A DNA stretch of 64,000 nucleotides from Pseudeuparius sepicola (Eukaryota > Arthropoda > Insecta > Coleoptera > Anthribidae). The stretch spans positions 21,556,501 through 21,620,500 of the forward strand of contig OY987301.1 of NCBI GenBank assembly GCA_963920635.1. Direction: 5' to 3'. A program made the translations under genes and the position numbers. The notes beneath the pieces are model-generated. The model was not told where the DNA came from. It did no database searches and saw nothing but the letters and a program-made list of their open reading frames with translations. Positions 11,742 through 22,464 of the stretch are shown here, piece by piece (the stretch's first letter is position 1; every line of letters starts with the position of its first letter).

Positions 11742-12834
11742 CAGTGTGGTCATTTAAGTGTGCAACATATAGGACCTTTTTTATTAATTGCACAACCAAA
11801 ATATAGACATTGCCGAAAGTTGATGCATGTTCAATAATCATATTAGGTGCACTTAGAATGGTTGCAAGTTAAACAACATTCGGGGTAACGATTAATTCGA
11901 GTTTATCACGTTAACTGTGACACCCTGTACGTTAAAAATTTACTGATGTTGTTATTTTTCAATTTAATATGCTGATGGAACGTTGTCCACAAACTGGTGT
12001 ACTAAACCTACGAGTTAATGCAAAGATCAAGGACTCTTAGCAATTTGCAATTCTACGTTGAAAACAAACAAAATATATAATCAATTCTGAACCTGAATAA
12101 CTATGCTATAAGCAAACAACAGAATATATCAAAACAGGCAAAATATAAAAATTGCACAAGAGTACCCTTATTTTAAAAAATTGAGCAAAAGGCTATTAAG
12201 ATCAGTTGTTTAGAATTAAAAGCTATGCCTAAATACCAAAACGTAGCCTCCTAAGAAAAAAATTGTTCGTCAATTAATTTCCAGTTTCTTAATAAACATT
12301 TAAAATCAAAATTTTGAACCTTAAATGAGAGTTTTTTATTATACACATTATTATTACTAATGTTTTACCTTGTTCAGAAGAATTTTTGCGAAATTTTAAA
12401 GTTTTATTTAATATCGTTGCAACAAACATGAAATTTGTGATTCCCTAAAAATTAAAAATCTAAGTTAATTTTACAAATATGCTTGAATTTGAACAAAGTT
12501 ATGCGAAATTGATATAATTTTAATTGATTTATGAAATTGTTTAGGGTGAATATTAAAACATTTTTTTTAGGAAATTATTAGTGTTTTTCAAAAAATATTT
12601 TTCTTAAGAGGCCATGTTTTGGTATTTAGGCATAACTTTTTTTTGAAATAAGGATACTTTATTCTTCTACAGTTTTTATATTTTTTGACCTACCCTGTAT
12701 GCTGTTTGACTTGCAATCATTATAACTGCGCCTAATATGATTATCGAACATGCACCAACTTTCGGGAATATTTGAATTCTCGTTGTGCAATTAATAAAAA
12801 AAATCTCATGTTGCACACTTAAATGACCACACTC
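11742..12834. mobile_element. Long-armed mariner-type element, no transposase
   Basis: Flanked by TA at 11740 and 12835. Ends read CAGTGTGGTCATTTAAGTGT and, inverted, GAGTGTGGTCATTTAAGTGT. Further inverted blocks extend inward (ATTAATTGCACAA, CCGAAAGTTG, TGCCTAAATACCAAAAC near 12228 with its complement near 12610), so most of the 1.1 kb is an imperfect palindrome with arms of about 450 bp. A 69-codon frame within the right arm is an arm artefact. It is a non-autonomous fold-back element. Confidence 0.75.
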
Positions 12835-14699
12835 TATAGTGGGATTTCGTCTTAAATTAAAATTCGATATCATATAATGACACAAAACAAGCGTCCTATA
12901 TATTATTCAGTGTCATGTTCAGGAAGACATGCATTATTAATATTTATGTTCTTCACTTATTTTTCTTCATTTCGAAAGTTAGTAATCCTCGAAATGAACA
13001 CATTTTCTCTTCTCTAAGGTGTTCCTCGAGGATATAATAGTATACTATGTACCAAGGGCCAAGGGCCTAAACTGCGTTTTTTAATCCCGAGAGTGAAGAA
13101 CAATCACTGGAGGGATTAAGAGTCACTTTAGTCCCGTGGTACACACGCTATTTTTTGGACCGTAGGAACTATAATTTAAAAATTCACAAGACATTACGTA
13201 AAAACAAACATGTTTGACGTTACCAATTTACTATATATTTTGCTCCGTTGTAGCGAGGAAGCTGTTTGAGATATACCTATCAAAATGAATTTCACATGCC
13301 TGTCTTAATTTCTCAGGGACTAGCTAATTGTGCTGGTACCAGTTGGTACCATAGTGCCAAAATTGGTGGTACCAAAAGTTGGTACCTTGGTACCAACCAT
13401 CAGTTACACCACCGGCTAGCTCTTGAAAAGTAAAGATACTAATTTTTTAAAAAATAATATTGTTTAGATGTGGTTAGAATTTTCCGTAGAATCCTAATTT
13501 GTTTATATACTACGCTCCGTTTTCTACTACTGTTCAATTAATTAATGTTATTGAATAAAGTAATAGTTAGTCATGGTTTCTATTGTTTTTGATACTTTTA
13601 GTCTCAAGGGACTGATATTTTATTCTCAAGGGAGTAAATGTCGCACTTTAGTTCCGCAAAAGAGGGAGTAAAGCGATCACTTTAGACCCTGCGGTGCAAA
13701 AATTTTTTCTAAAATCCTAAACACCTATTTGGTTTTTATACAGAACTTTTTTGTACGTCGGATTATCTGAAAATAAAAATACCTGTTCTATAGCCCGATT
13801 AATTTAAAACTTTTTTTACTCTTGTTCTTTTTTCATTAACTTAATAGTATTCCTGGAAAAAATAAAATTCCTTTTTTGTTCCATATTTAAATACAGTTAT
13901 TGACACTCCCGACTGCGTAAAATCATAATATAGGCGGGTATCCTTTTTGTACCTTTTGGTATTTTACTGTTTAAACGAGCGGGGTAGGGAATACTTTTTC
14001 TACATTGAAAGATATTTAAATAAACGAATTTGAACTGTGCCTACAAGTTTCATTTTTTAAATTTACCCGTAGGGGGGCGTTAAATTGAAAAATTTTAAAC
14101 GAAAGACCTTCCTTATAAAAACAACATTTCCTCCAAATATTTGCACTTCATTACGGAACGTAGTGTATACAGGACGATTTTTTAGAACTACCTCCGCGAC
14201 TTCCCGCTTATTTTGCGCAAAAAAAAAACGTAGGGAATAAAAACATTATAAGTGACGTGAAAAAAATCTCAAGTCGACATAAATTTCCATGGCCTGAAGA
14301 GAGCCGAAGACCCTGCGTAATTTCCTGAAACTATCTGAGCACCCGGGTTGCATAAAGCTTCTCGGTGTCATCAATTTTCAATATAAAGATTTTCTTCTAT
14401 CTCTTACAATTAACATGCTAAGGCTACTAATAGTTTTGCCCCATTTGTGTTTTTTTATGTTGGGTGAAAAAGTGGTCATTGATGCCATTTCATCACCTAT
14501 CTTGTTTCTTACTGACTTACGACTCACCCTGTACATTCAAACCGCCTTCAAAGTTAGCTGTCAGTTGCAATAAAAAAACAGTATAGCAATATCTACCAGT
14601 TTAGAATTTAATTTATTTTACGCCAAGATCATTATTTTCCCAGTGCCGGAACTCGCCCGCCCCGAATGTTTTGCTTATTACGAGAATATTATCTACAAG
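12835..14699. other. No gene; isolated element-like ends
   Basis: AT-rich. Similar phrases near 13130 (TCACTTTAGTCCCG) and 13678 (TCACTTTAGACCCTGCGG) suggest the edges of a decayed repeat. A single mariner-like terminus (CACCCTGTACA) lies near 14526 without a partner. No coding frame recognised. Confidence 0.35.
13335..13396. repeat. Cluster of five GGTACC motifs
   Basis: Five GGTACC hexamers occur in about 62 bp at irregular spacing, embedded in GTTGGTACC-type units in both orientations. It is a local duplicated palindromic motif; function unknown. Confidence 0.6.
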
Positions 14700-14940
14700 A
14701 AAAATTGGGCGCCTCGCCGCCGCCGGGCCGCGCGCAAACACGATTTGATTTGCAAATGCCGCCCACCGCCCCCGAAAACCCGTAAATAAACTTCGAACAC
14801 TCTCCAAACACCGAGGCGCGCCCCCCTTAAGGTTGTGTAACGAAGGCAATTTCCATGGCCGCCCCGCAAAAATTGCAACGATCGATAGCACAATCGATAC
14901 GAGACCCAAACGCAAATTTCGTTCGCGTATTTAGCCGGCA
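14700..14940 (+). repeat. 240 bp GC-richer block, copy B
   Basis: Direct-orientation partner of 10815-11045, with higher GC (many CG and GCC runs) where copy A has TG/CA. Copy A therefore looks like a CpG-decayed version. Short open frames across it differ between copies and are not conserved, so no protein is inferred. Confidence 0.65.
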
Positions 14941-15063
14941 CCGTCGCATTGACAAGGCCCGGCAGCTGAAAGCGATGTCATCCAAGGGAGGTGGGCCTAA
15001 GGCGCCAAATTCAAATTTCAAGATGTCAACTTGGTAAATTTGGTAAAAAATACTTTACATATA

Positions 15064-16461
15064 CAGTGTGTCCCCGGATAGGTGTAACTATACTTGTAAA
15101 CTTTTTTATTTTTCATTTTTCGGCAAAAAGTCATTCTTTATCAAAAGTTTTGCTTGTTTTGAAACTGGGAAATCCAATACCAGATTTTCGAAAAGTTATA
15201 CAGGGCGTACGAAAAGTTCAAGATACTAAAATCGTGTCAAGAATAAAGTGCTATTTTTTTCAAAGTTAGCGAGAAATGTTATTTGAGAAAGTGGTTCCTA
15301 ATACAACAAGAGGTCCAAATCTCCGATATTAATAGATTCTAATAAACTTAAGAAATATTATATTTTTATGTTTTTGACGTTTCTTTTTTGTAAACAGACC
15401 CAGATCGGATGAACCTGTCTATGGTATACCCCGATTACTGTAAGAAGTCCCGATTTTGTCAGATGACATTCTCCACAAAATCCTTAGGAATTTTCTGTTA
15501 ACCATGGGTATATCATTGGTATGTGTCTCAACCAGTTAATGACGTCACTCATTGATTTATGATGTGAAAAGTTACCCAAGTGATACGAAAAAAAGAGCAT
15601 AATAAAATAAAAACCCCATTGCAATCACGATTATACCGCTATAAATAACAATAACTATGACTACAACTCATTTTAATAATAATTTCAAATGTCATGGAAA
15701 CACTGTCGTTTTGGTATTTTGTAATAATCAGCTGCTTTTGGCAGCGTCTATGGCCGGACTCAGGCAAATTTAGCTTCGGTGTGTCAAAGTGACAGTGAAG
15801 GTTTTCCAGATCGTTCAAACTGGTTCAAACATTCGGCAATGAAAATATTCGCGGGTTTTCTACGTTTCCTGAGTTTTACCATCATCTGTGTTGTTCTTGT
15901 TCGTGTTACTTTTCGTGTTATTAGTGCAAATGGGCTACTTACTGACCTGAACTTATGACCCGGTTGCAGTTTTTGCTGCATTGGTGCCAACTTAGGATAT
16001 CGAAATTACCAATTGACAGTCCCAGTAAGGACTTCTTAAAATAATTTGAGTATACGCCTCAAACACTTCAGGGCTTACATGTTTACTTGTTTTCCAATGC
16101 CTCCTGGATAAACCGTAATAAAACATTATTGCTCTTAATATCGTGAAGCACATTTTAAAAAATCGACTATTTCGTGAATTTTCTTAGAATCTATTAATAT
16201 CTGAGATTTGGGCCCTTTGTTTTATTAGAAACCACTTTCTCGAATAACATTTTCTGCTAGCTTTGAAAAAAGAGCACTTTATTCTTGACAAGATTTTAGT
16301 ATTTTGAACTTTTCGGACGCCCTGTATAACTTTTCAAAAATATGGTATTGGATTTCCCAGTTTCAAAATAAGCAAAACTTTTTATAAAGAATGACTTTTT
16401 GCCGAAAAATGAAAAATAAAAAAGTTTACAAGTATAGTTACACCTATCCGGGGACACACTG
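15064..16461. mobile_element. Mariner-type element with about 290 bp inverted arms
   Basis: TA flanks at 15062 and 16462. The left arm 15064-15355 begins CAGTGTGTCCCCGGATAGGT and the right arm about 16175-16461 is its reverse complement with scattered changes, including GTAACTATACTTGTAAAC and CCCAGTTTCAAAA-type blocks. The central 0.8 kb is not inverted and holds a 68-codon minus-strand frame (15784-15990) with no motif. No DDE transposase was seen, so it is non-autonomous. Confidence 0.8.
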
Positions 16462-16499
16462 TATAGCTCATGGTTTTACAACACGGATATACACTGTGT

Positions 16500-16728
16500 T
16501 CATTTGAAAACAGTCCACCCTTAATATTTTTAAAACTACGAAAAAATCAGAAATCGCCGGGACCCGTCAATTTTTGTTCAGAGGGGGAACTTCTTTGACG
16601 TACAGGTCATGTTGACAAATTCACCCGTGTAACCCCCACCACCCCTAACTTTAAAATTTCAAATTTGAATAACCCCTTTGTGATACATCATTTTAAAGCT
16701 GATGTTATTGCGAATGCAACGCATTTTT
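16500..16728 (+). repeat. Diverged end of the 39302-40572 family
   Basis: Shares GACCCGTC then TTTTTG, AACTTTAAAATTTCAAAT, a CCCCTTTGTG-like block and CATCATTTTAAAGC with the arms of the element at 39302-40572. Similarity is moderate. It abuts the PLE fragment that follows. Confidence 0.5.
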
Positions 16729-16732
16729 ATTT

Positions 16733-17378
16733 TTTAATAAGACAAAATTTGAGGCGGAAATTAAACATATAAAACATGTTCTTGAGAAGAATAGTTATCC
16801 TATTGAATTTGTTGAGCAAGTTTTTCAGGATTGCCCACAAAATAACAATGCTAATAGAATTATAGAAATAAATATGGTGGACCGACCAGTAAATTTAATT
16901 ATTCCTTTTATTCCTGGACTATCAGATATGCCTAAACTCATAGGCAATCGTTTGAATGTCAGAACAGTATTTTTTAAAACCAAAAATACATTAAGATCGA
17001 TGCTAGTTGAAACGAAACCATTTAATGAGGTACAAACTTCAAAAAATTGCATTTATAAAATTCCTTGCGAATGTGGAAAGTTCTATGTTGGGGAGACGTG
17101 TAGGCCATTTAACGTTCGTTTAACAGAACATAAAAATTATATCAGGCAAAATCAAATTTGGAAGTCGAAAATATATGTGAACACTCTTTTAATAACAATC
17201 ATATAGGATTTTGTGGGATAGGTCCAAACCAATTCTCAAAGAAGAAGTAGGAAATAGACGAAAAATTAAAGAATCAGCATTTATTCCAGGAAATGCAGAC
17301 AACTTTGTTGCTGAATGTTCAGTGGAAGTCAGTAAAATATTATTGCCACACAGGGTACAATATCAGACAGGTGGCTAG
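16733..17378 (+). pseudogene. Penelope-like element C-terminal fragment (GIY-YIG)
   Basis: Open from about 16733, well upstream of the ATG at 16874. It reads the region after the reverse transcriptase catalytic core (FEAEIKHIKHVLEKNSYP, IPFIPGLS, TVFFKTKNTL) into the nuclease domain: NCIYKIPCECGKFYVGE, then RPFNVRLTEHK. A stop after about 17203 follows a frameshift. The C-terminus continues in other frames to about 17378, with NRRKIKESAFI and the SVEVS motif near the end. This is the usual order in Penelope-like retroelements. It is 5'-truncated and frameshifted, hence dead. The family differs from the one at 2032-2336. Confidence 0.8.
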
Positions 17379-17500
17379 GCTATTGTTTCTGTTGTCATGA
17401 CATTTTAACCTCATATTTATTAATCTGTCATTTCACATTGACGTGACATGATCTTTGAGAAAGGAGGAAGATTTATTCTCCGAAAGCTCAGAAAATGTTT
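17379..17500 (+). repeat. PLE 3' tail with hammerhead-like strands
   Basis: Follows the PLE C-terminus. At about 17452-17488 it reads TTTGAGAAAGGAG, a loop, then CTCCGAAAGCT: a GGAG/CTCC stem ending in GAAA. It has the same layout as the tail at 9608 but with a degenerate first strand. Confidence 0.4.
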
Positions 17501-18308
17501 ATGTTATTTAGGTTTAAGTTACTTTTCGAGTTACACGTTCAAAGTTTAGTAAAGTTAATTTACTGTTAAGAATTTATTAATTTTCCAGGCAACTTGAAAA
17601 AGTTGTCTTTTCACCAGTTTGGTGCCAAAAAACCCAATTAAAATTCATTGGATCTGTTTGCGCCACAAATAAATGTTAGAAAACACCTGTAGAACACTTC
17701 CTCCAAAATATGCTGTTACCAGCCGGTAGAGTCGGAAGGTCTTTGGTCACACAAAAAACAAGAAAAATGAATAATCTGATGTTGGCACGCTGTCACCATC
17801 TTATTTGAACAAGGAAAAAAACTAGATAATTGGCTATTTGGATCTCAGTTGATGTTTAATTGTTAACCCCAGCTATACCTGGTATTTTGTCAATCCAGGG
17901 GAGATCCAAGGTAAAAAATAATAATCGACAATTTTCCTCAATAAAAATATTGGTACTATATTGACAAATGACTAGAAAAATATAATAACCCAATAAAAAT
18001 ATACTATATTAAAGGACTAGAAAAATATAATAACCCAATAATATACTATCAATACAGAAAGCTCAAGTAATTGACTAAGGAACTTGAAAAAGAAATTGTA
18101 TAATTTTTACTGGTAATATTCTAGCAAAAAAATATAAGCAAGGTACAAGAATAGACAAGAACTAACATAAAGGATGTAAAGAAAAAGAAAATTACTGTTT
18201 TTAGATCAAAATGAATCCTTGATATTAGCAAAAACCAAAAAAATATTAATAATGCGCTAAGGGCAAACGATCACTAGAGCAAAGTAATAATAAAAAATAA
18301 TAAGAATC
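17501..18308. other. No gene; short tandem duplication
   Basis: AT-rich. The phrase GACTAGAAAAATATAATAAC, then CCAATA, occurs twice in tandem at about 17969 and 18015 (unit about 45 bp). No coding sequence seen. Confidence 0.5.
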
Positions 18309-18488
18309 TACTAACTATATATCAATTGGAATAAATAACACCTATCCGATGGAACCCATATCTCCGGTAGCTTAGTTGGTTAAAGTGCCTACGGCCACAG
18401 TAGGAGTCCCGGGTTCAAGTCCCGGCTGGAGTGCATTTTTTTCAATTGATATCCTTTACCTGATATGCCACTAAACATCATTTATTAT
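18309..18488 (+). mobile_element. tRNA-derived SINE, copy 1
   Basis: A tRNA-like core at 18362-18431 has box A TAGCTTAGTTGG and box B GGTTCAAGTCC. It shows acceptor strands CTCCGG and CTGGAG, a CCTAC/GTAGG anticodon stem with a 7-base loop, and a CCGGG/CCCGG T arm. The loop lacks the usual U33, so it is a tRNA-like head, not a working tRNA. It is bracketed by a perfect inverted repeat, ATATCAATTG at 18319-18328 and CAATTGATAT at 18443-18452. Copies 2 and 3 share both the core and the bracketing stem. Confidence 0.7.
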
Positions 18489-18532
18489 TTATAATTATTA
18501 CAGGTACTAAAAATCTTTCTGTGTTTCATATT

Positions 18533-18886
18533 CTGGCTTTGACATTGTAGGTTAGAATTTCCACGTTCGATACTTGCATTAAGTCGCTATATGCCGAATA
18601 TTGTGGGTGGAAGAACAAATAGGAAGTTTACATAACCAACAATAATGAATGGTTTCCCTACACCCTCTAACCCCTTCTAGTAGCTGTAGAAGACGCCGAA
18701 GTCTTCTACATCTCACCGCTACTAACTATATATCAATTGGAATAAATAACACCGGTAGCTTAGTTGGTTAAAGTGCCTACGGCCACAGAAGGAGTCCCGG
18801 GTTCAAGTCCCGGCTGGAATGCATTTTTTTCAATTGATATCCTTTACCTGATATGCCACTAAACATCATTTATTATTTAATAAGAA
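18533..18886 (+). mobile_element. tRNA-derived SINE, copy 2
   Basis: Core at 18752-18820, nearly identical to copy 1 but missing 21 bp just before the core. Unlike copy 1, it has an upstream segment of about 185 bp (starting GGCTTTGACATTGTAGGTT) that is shared with copy 3 at 48888 onward, so the full unit includes that segment. Flanking sequence after the core (CCTGATATGCCACTAAACAT) is identical to copy 1, indicating a recent local duplication or a nested insertion. Confidence 0.7.
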
Positions 18887-19519
18887 TAAAAACCCAATAA
18901 AATAAGAACCCCAGTAATAGCAACTGGTGTAGCACAACAGGTAGGTAATAGGGCAAAAATTCAATTAAGTACGAAAAAGTTCAGAGCAAAAAAATAAAAT
19001 AATAGTTTTAGAATGATAGCTTACTCATGTTTAGTTGACAGTCGACAAAGTTGGCTTTTCGAGGATCGGCGTATGACACTTTGACGCGGTATACACAGCT
19101 CAGATACACACTGGAGATTAGCCCAGAGTCGGCTGCTCGGTAGGTTTTTATCCAAAAGTTCGATCCTGTTTGCTTGATGTTAGTCACGTAGGCCTCACGC
19201 CTTTTGCGCACATTTCGCGAAGGGAGGTTAGAGGTGAGCGTAAATTTAATAAAAACCGCGTGATGACACAAATTAAGATAAGAACCTCCGGGTGTTAGTT
19301 GTATAATTCTGGAAAAATATTCCTTTTTTGTATTAAAATAATTACTGCATTTAGATTCGAAAATAGGTATTTGCGCCTACCTGTCACAATGCCCATTATT
19401 TTTTCTACAAGGTGCTGCCTCTGGTGGCATTACCGGTTGAGTTCGCTTGCACCACAAGACGACCTTAATGTTGACATGGACAAAATAAAAAATATATATT
19501 GAGTTTTTCATTTTTCGAG
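18887..19519. other. No gene recognised
   Basis: An 87-codon minus-strand frame at 19008-19271 has no recognisable domain and no homology hint. Otherwise plain AT-rich sequence. Confidence 0.35.
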
Positions 19520-19525
19520 TATGAA

Positions 19526-21179
19526 CCATATACCTGTATATTAACATATACCGCTTTTGGCCCTATTGCGCACGGCAAGGCGCAGGGAATGAAAAGAGAT
19601 GAAATTCGCCGCCATTTTTAACCCTATTTTGACAGTTTGAATGGTGGCTACCTTATTCCTTGCTTAAATTTTTGTATACAGTATAAATGAAATTGCATTA
19701 TACTTTTTGAAGGCGCCGGTAAAATCATAAAAGTCACCGTGACATGCTTTTTTTGATGAGAAATGCGTTTTTAGTGTTTAATCGCGATTTTTTCTTTTGT
19801 ACGGTTGATAGCTTTTCGTTCTCATATTTACGAGATCAAAACATGACCTGGTGCAAAAATCCAAAGAGGCTTTTACATCCAGATTGTGAAATTGCATTCC
19901 GTAGGTAAGTAAATAGGTATAATTTTTTGCCAAATAATATTTTTTTCTCATCGATATTTTCTGATTTCTTGCTGGTTTTTACGTTTTCAAGAGAAGAAAC
20001 TAAATTTAGAAAGTGGCTTAGTACTCTAGGTGTCATCGACTATAATATTCAAGAAGAAGTTCAAGAAATAACTGGGGGAGATTAGGAAAATGGAGACATT
20101 GTAATTCTCGATACGACGATAGAAGAGAGCCGAATTTCTGGAGCAAATTAAGAGGGGGTTGCCGACAGCGAAAGTGACGTTAGATTTCGTATTTTTTTAA
20201 GTTGTATAGCATAAAATCTAATAACATTTTACCTGGCAAAAATTTAGTACAAACATCTCTGTCTTCATTTTAATCATAAGATCTTAAAAGCATACGCACT
20301 GGAATTATTATTTTTCCCAAAGTTTTCATAAACTATAAAACAAAACACTGCTTGTAATATCTTATGATTAAAATGAAGACAGAGATGTTTGTACTAAATT
20401 TTTGCCAGGTTAAATGTTATTAGATTTTATGCTATACAACTTAAAAAAATACGAAATCTAACGTCACTTTCGCTGTCGGCAACCCCCTCTTCAACAGCAG
20501 CAAGTAAACCTGTCACCGCCAGCAAAATTATTGAAGCTTATCAAAGAAGAGCGTATTAAAAATCACTTCACTTTCATTTTTGAAGCAAAGATTAAAGTGG
20601 TAGAAGTTGAAGTTACCAAGTTTTCTTTTGCTTGTATCTTTTAAACAAACAAAAATAAAAAGCTCTAAGGAATAAAACTAGCTGCCTAAAAATTCAGAAA
20701 CAGATGTTCCTGGAAAACAGGTTATTATTATTAAAAGTATTCAAAGAAATAATTATACCAAGTAATAGTGTATGAAAATGTTAGGTAATTAAAAATATTT
20801 TCATATGTTTGCAAGTATTTATAATGTAGCTATTGTATAAAGTGTAATGTACAATAATAATTATATTACCTACTTCTCCTTATGATGATTAAAATATTGT
20901 TTTGATTAAGTTGTACAATTTCTCAACCTATTTAACTGCTTCGTTTCCCGAATGCATTAATTTAAAATTAAAACCAACAATAGTGGAAATATGTTGTGCT
21001 TTGAACTAAAATAATTTCCATTTTACAAAAACGACAACCAAGACATTACATTATTTATGGAACCCACCCGTACAAATTATTTCAAATTTCCCGCCTCATT
21101 TAGGGGTAAAAATGGCTGCCAAATTATTCCCCCGGTCGGACGTCTCTCTTGCGCGGTATAGGTTGCTATAGGTATATGG
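19526..21179. mobile_element. DNA element with 6 bp target duplication TATGAA
   Basis: Ends CCATATACCT at 19526 and AGGTATATGG at 21179 are inverted, followed inward by matching TAACATATACCGC-type and GCCATTTTTA blocks. Identical TATGAA lies outside each end (19520-19525 and 21180-21185). It contains the MITE at 20150-20491. A short stretch at 19836-20080 has a GTAAGT and a TTTTCAAG that could be splice sites, but the encoded peptide is not recognisable. The superfamily is unresolved. Confidence 0.6.
20150..20491. mobile_element. Young palindromic MITE, 133 bp arms
   Basis: The arms 20150-20282 and 20359-20491 are reverse complements with about one mismatch, starting AAGAGGGGGTTGCCGACAGC. 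The 76 bp centre is not inverted. Near-identity of the arms indicates a recent insertion, or a recent arm-homogenising event. It sits inside the 19526-21179 element. The target duplication could not be fixed. Confidence 0.8.
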
Positions 21180-21188
21180 TATGAACCC

Positions 21189-22437
21189 GAGGCCAACGAT
21201 AAAGACAGGCCACGGCGCTAACGCATAATCGCGTAGTCACGTGACCAACTTAGTCGTATATAATGAAAGGCATTTTTGGAGATAAGTAGAAAAAACAAAT
21301 TTCGTAACAATATGGCACGTTTTCTTTCATCTATTACATTATTGGTTTTGTGCATTCAAGCTTTCTCTAATTGTTTTTTCAAAATTTTCAACCTGCCTCA
21401 GCTGTTTTAGGCTGAGAGTTAAACGGCACTGCACTCACAATATTTTGGCACATTCTCAAAAATTGTTCCTTTAGCTTAGGTGATATTCTCTATAGGTATT
21501 TTCCTCCCACAACACATTTGTCCACTTTAATTGTTTCACTTTTTTGAAAATATGTTAGCCACACATACTTAAGGGTTTTTTTTAGAAATTAAATCTCAGT
21601 TAGAATTTGACGAATCCATTTTTGGCGGAAATTTTCATCCCGAGGCAAAACAAATGTTTGTTATGGCGACACTTTCTTCCTTTCTTTTGTAATATCACAG
21701 ACCTATATAGCTTAGCGAAGCTATATAGGTCTGTGGTAATATGTATAAACAGACCCAATATTTGGTATTTAGGTTATTTTTTACCAGAAATAAAAATGAA
21801 AACTAACCTCAGTACTGTAAATATTGACGAGGTCTCAGTTGATCGGCAGCGTGAAAGACCATATTATTATCAGGGCGTAGGTCGACAACGAAAATCCTCG
21901 AGTATGTTACAACACTGATTTATTTCGCACAAGGTGAATGGTGAATACAATAAATACACAACCCGAACGTGGTCAACGGGAACGGCTTCCAGCCACCCGG
22001 ACCGTCTGAACTCGCGAATCTCCCGTAATCAGTTCACCCCTCTGTGTCTCAGGCTCCACTGTCCAATACTGTCCCATGTCCATAATAGTCCATTCCGGGT
22101 TCCCTATTCTGTGGTTCGGGGGAGAATTCCCCTTAACAGCGCTAACGCGTCGCGTCGGTGCGAGCGGCACCAATATACTCTTGGACGGCACGACTCCCAC
22201 CCAGACACCCAGAGGCCATAATAACACCTGGGCGGTTCCCCTCCGCCAGGACACACGCGCACTAGACACAAACTTGTTTCTAAAATATAAACTAAGACGT
22301 TTAAAAACACTTTAAACATTGAAAACTTCTCAAAACCCAAGCTGCCGCTTTCAGTTATGTGACAAATGACATGTAACGTCTGACTAAGATGGTCCCGTGA
22401 TTTTTGTGCGCCAGGGCTTGTCTTTATAGTAGGCCTT
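21189..22437. mobile_element. DNA element with GAGGCC termini, copy 2
   Basis: Ends GAGGCCAACGATAAAGACAG at 21189 and the inverse at 22437. It is flanked by an exact 11 bp direct repeat GGTATGAACCC (21178-21188 and 22438-22448). Alignable with copy 1 (6430-7438), plus about 215 bp of GC-richer sequence around 21965-22185 and a 40 bp hairpin insertion. No transposase was recognised. A target duplication of about 11 bp fits Mutator-like elements best (8-11 bp is usual), but the ends are not diagnostic. Confidence 0.75.
21696..21735. repeat. 40 bp perfect hairpin insertion
   Basis: The arms CACAGACCTATATAGCTT and AAGCTATATAGGTCTGTG are perfect 18 bp complements around a 4 bp loop AGCG. GTAATAT flanks it directly on both sides (21689-21695 and 21736-21742). 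Copy 1 of the host element has a single uninterrupted AATATGTATAA at this place, so the hairpin plus one flank was inserted here. Confidence 0.8.
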
Positions 22438-22464
22438 GGTATGAACCCATATTATGTCACGGGT

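Noticed and set aside
18362..18820. Functional tRNA genes
   Set aside because: Boxes A and B and some stems are good, but the anticodon loop lacks U33, acceptor pairing is imperfect, three copies share long flanks, and copy 3 is diverged. A SINE is more likely.
19836..20080. THAP- or P-element-like exon pair with GTAAGT donor
   Set aside because: The short peptide shows no conserved Cys/His pattern. The splice words could be chance in AT-rich sequence.
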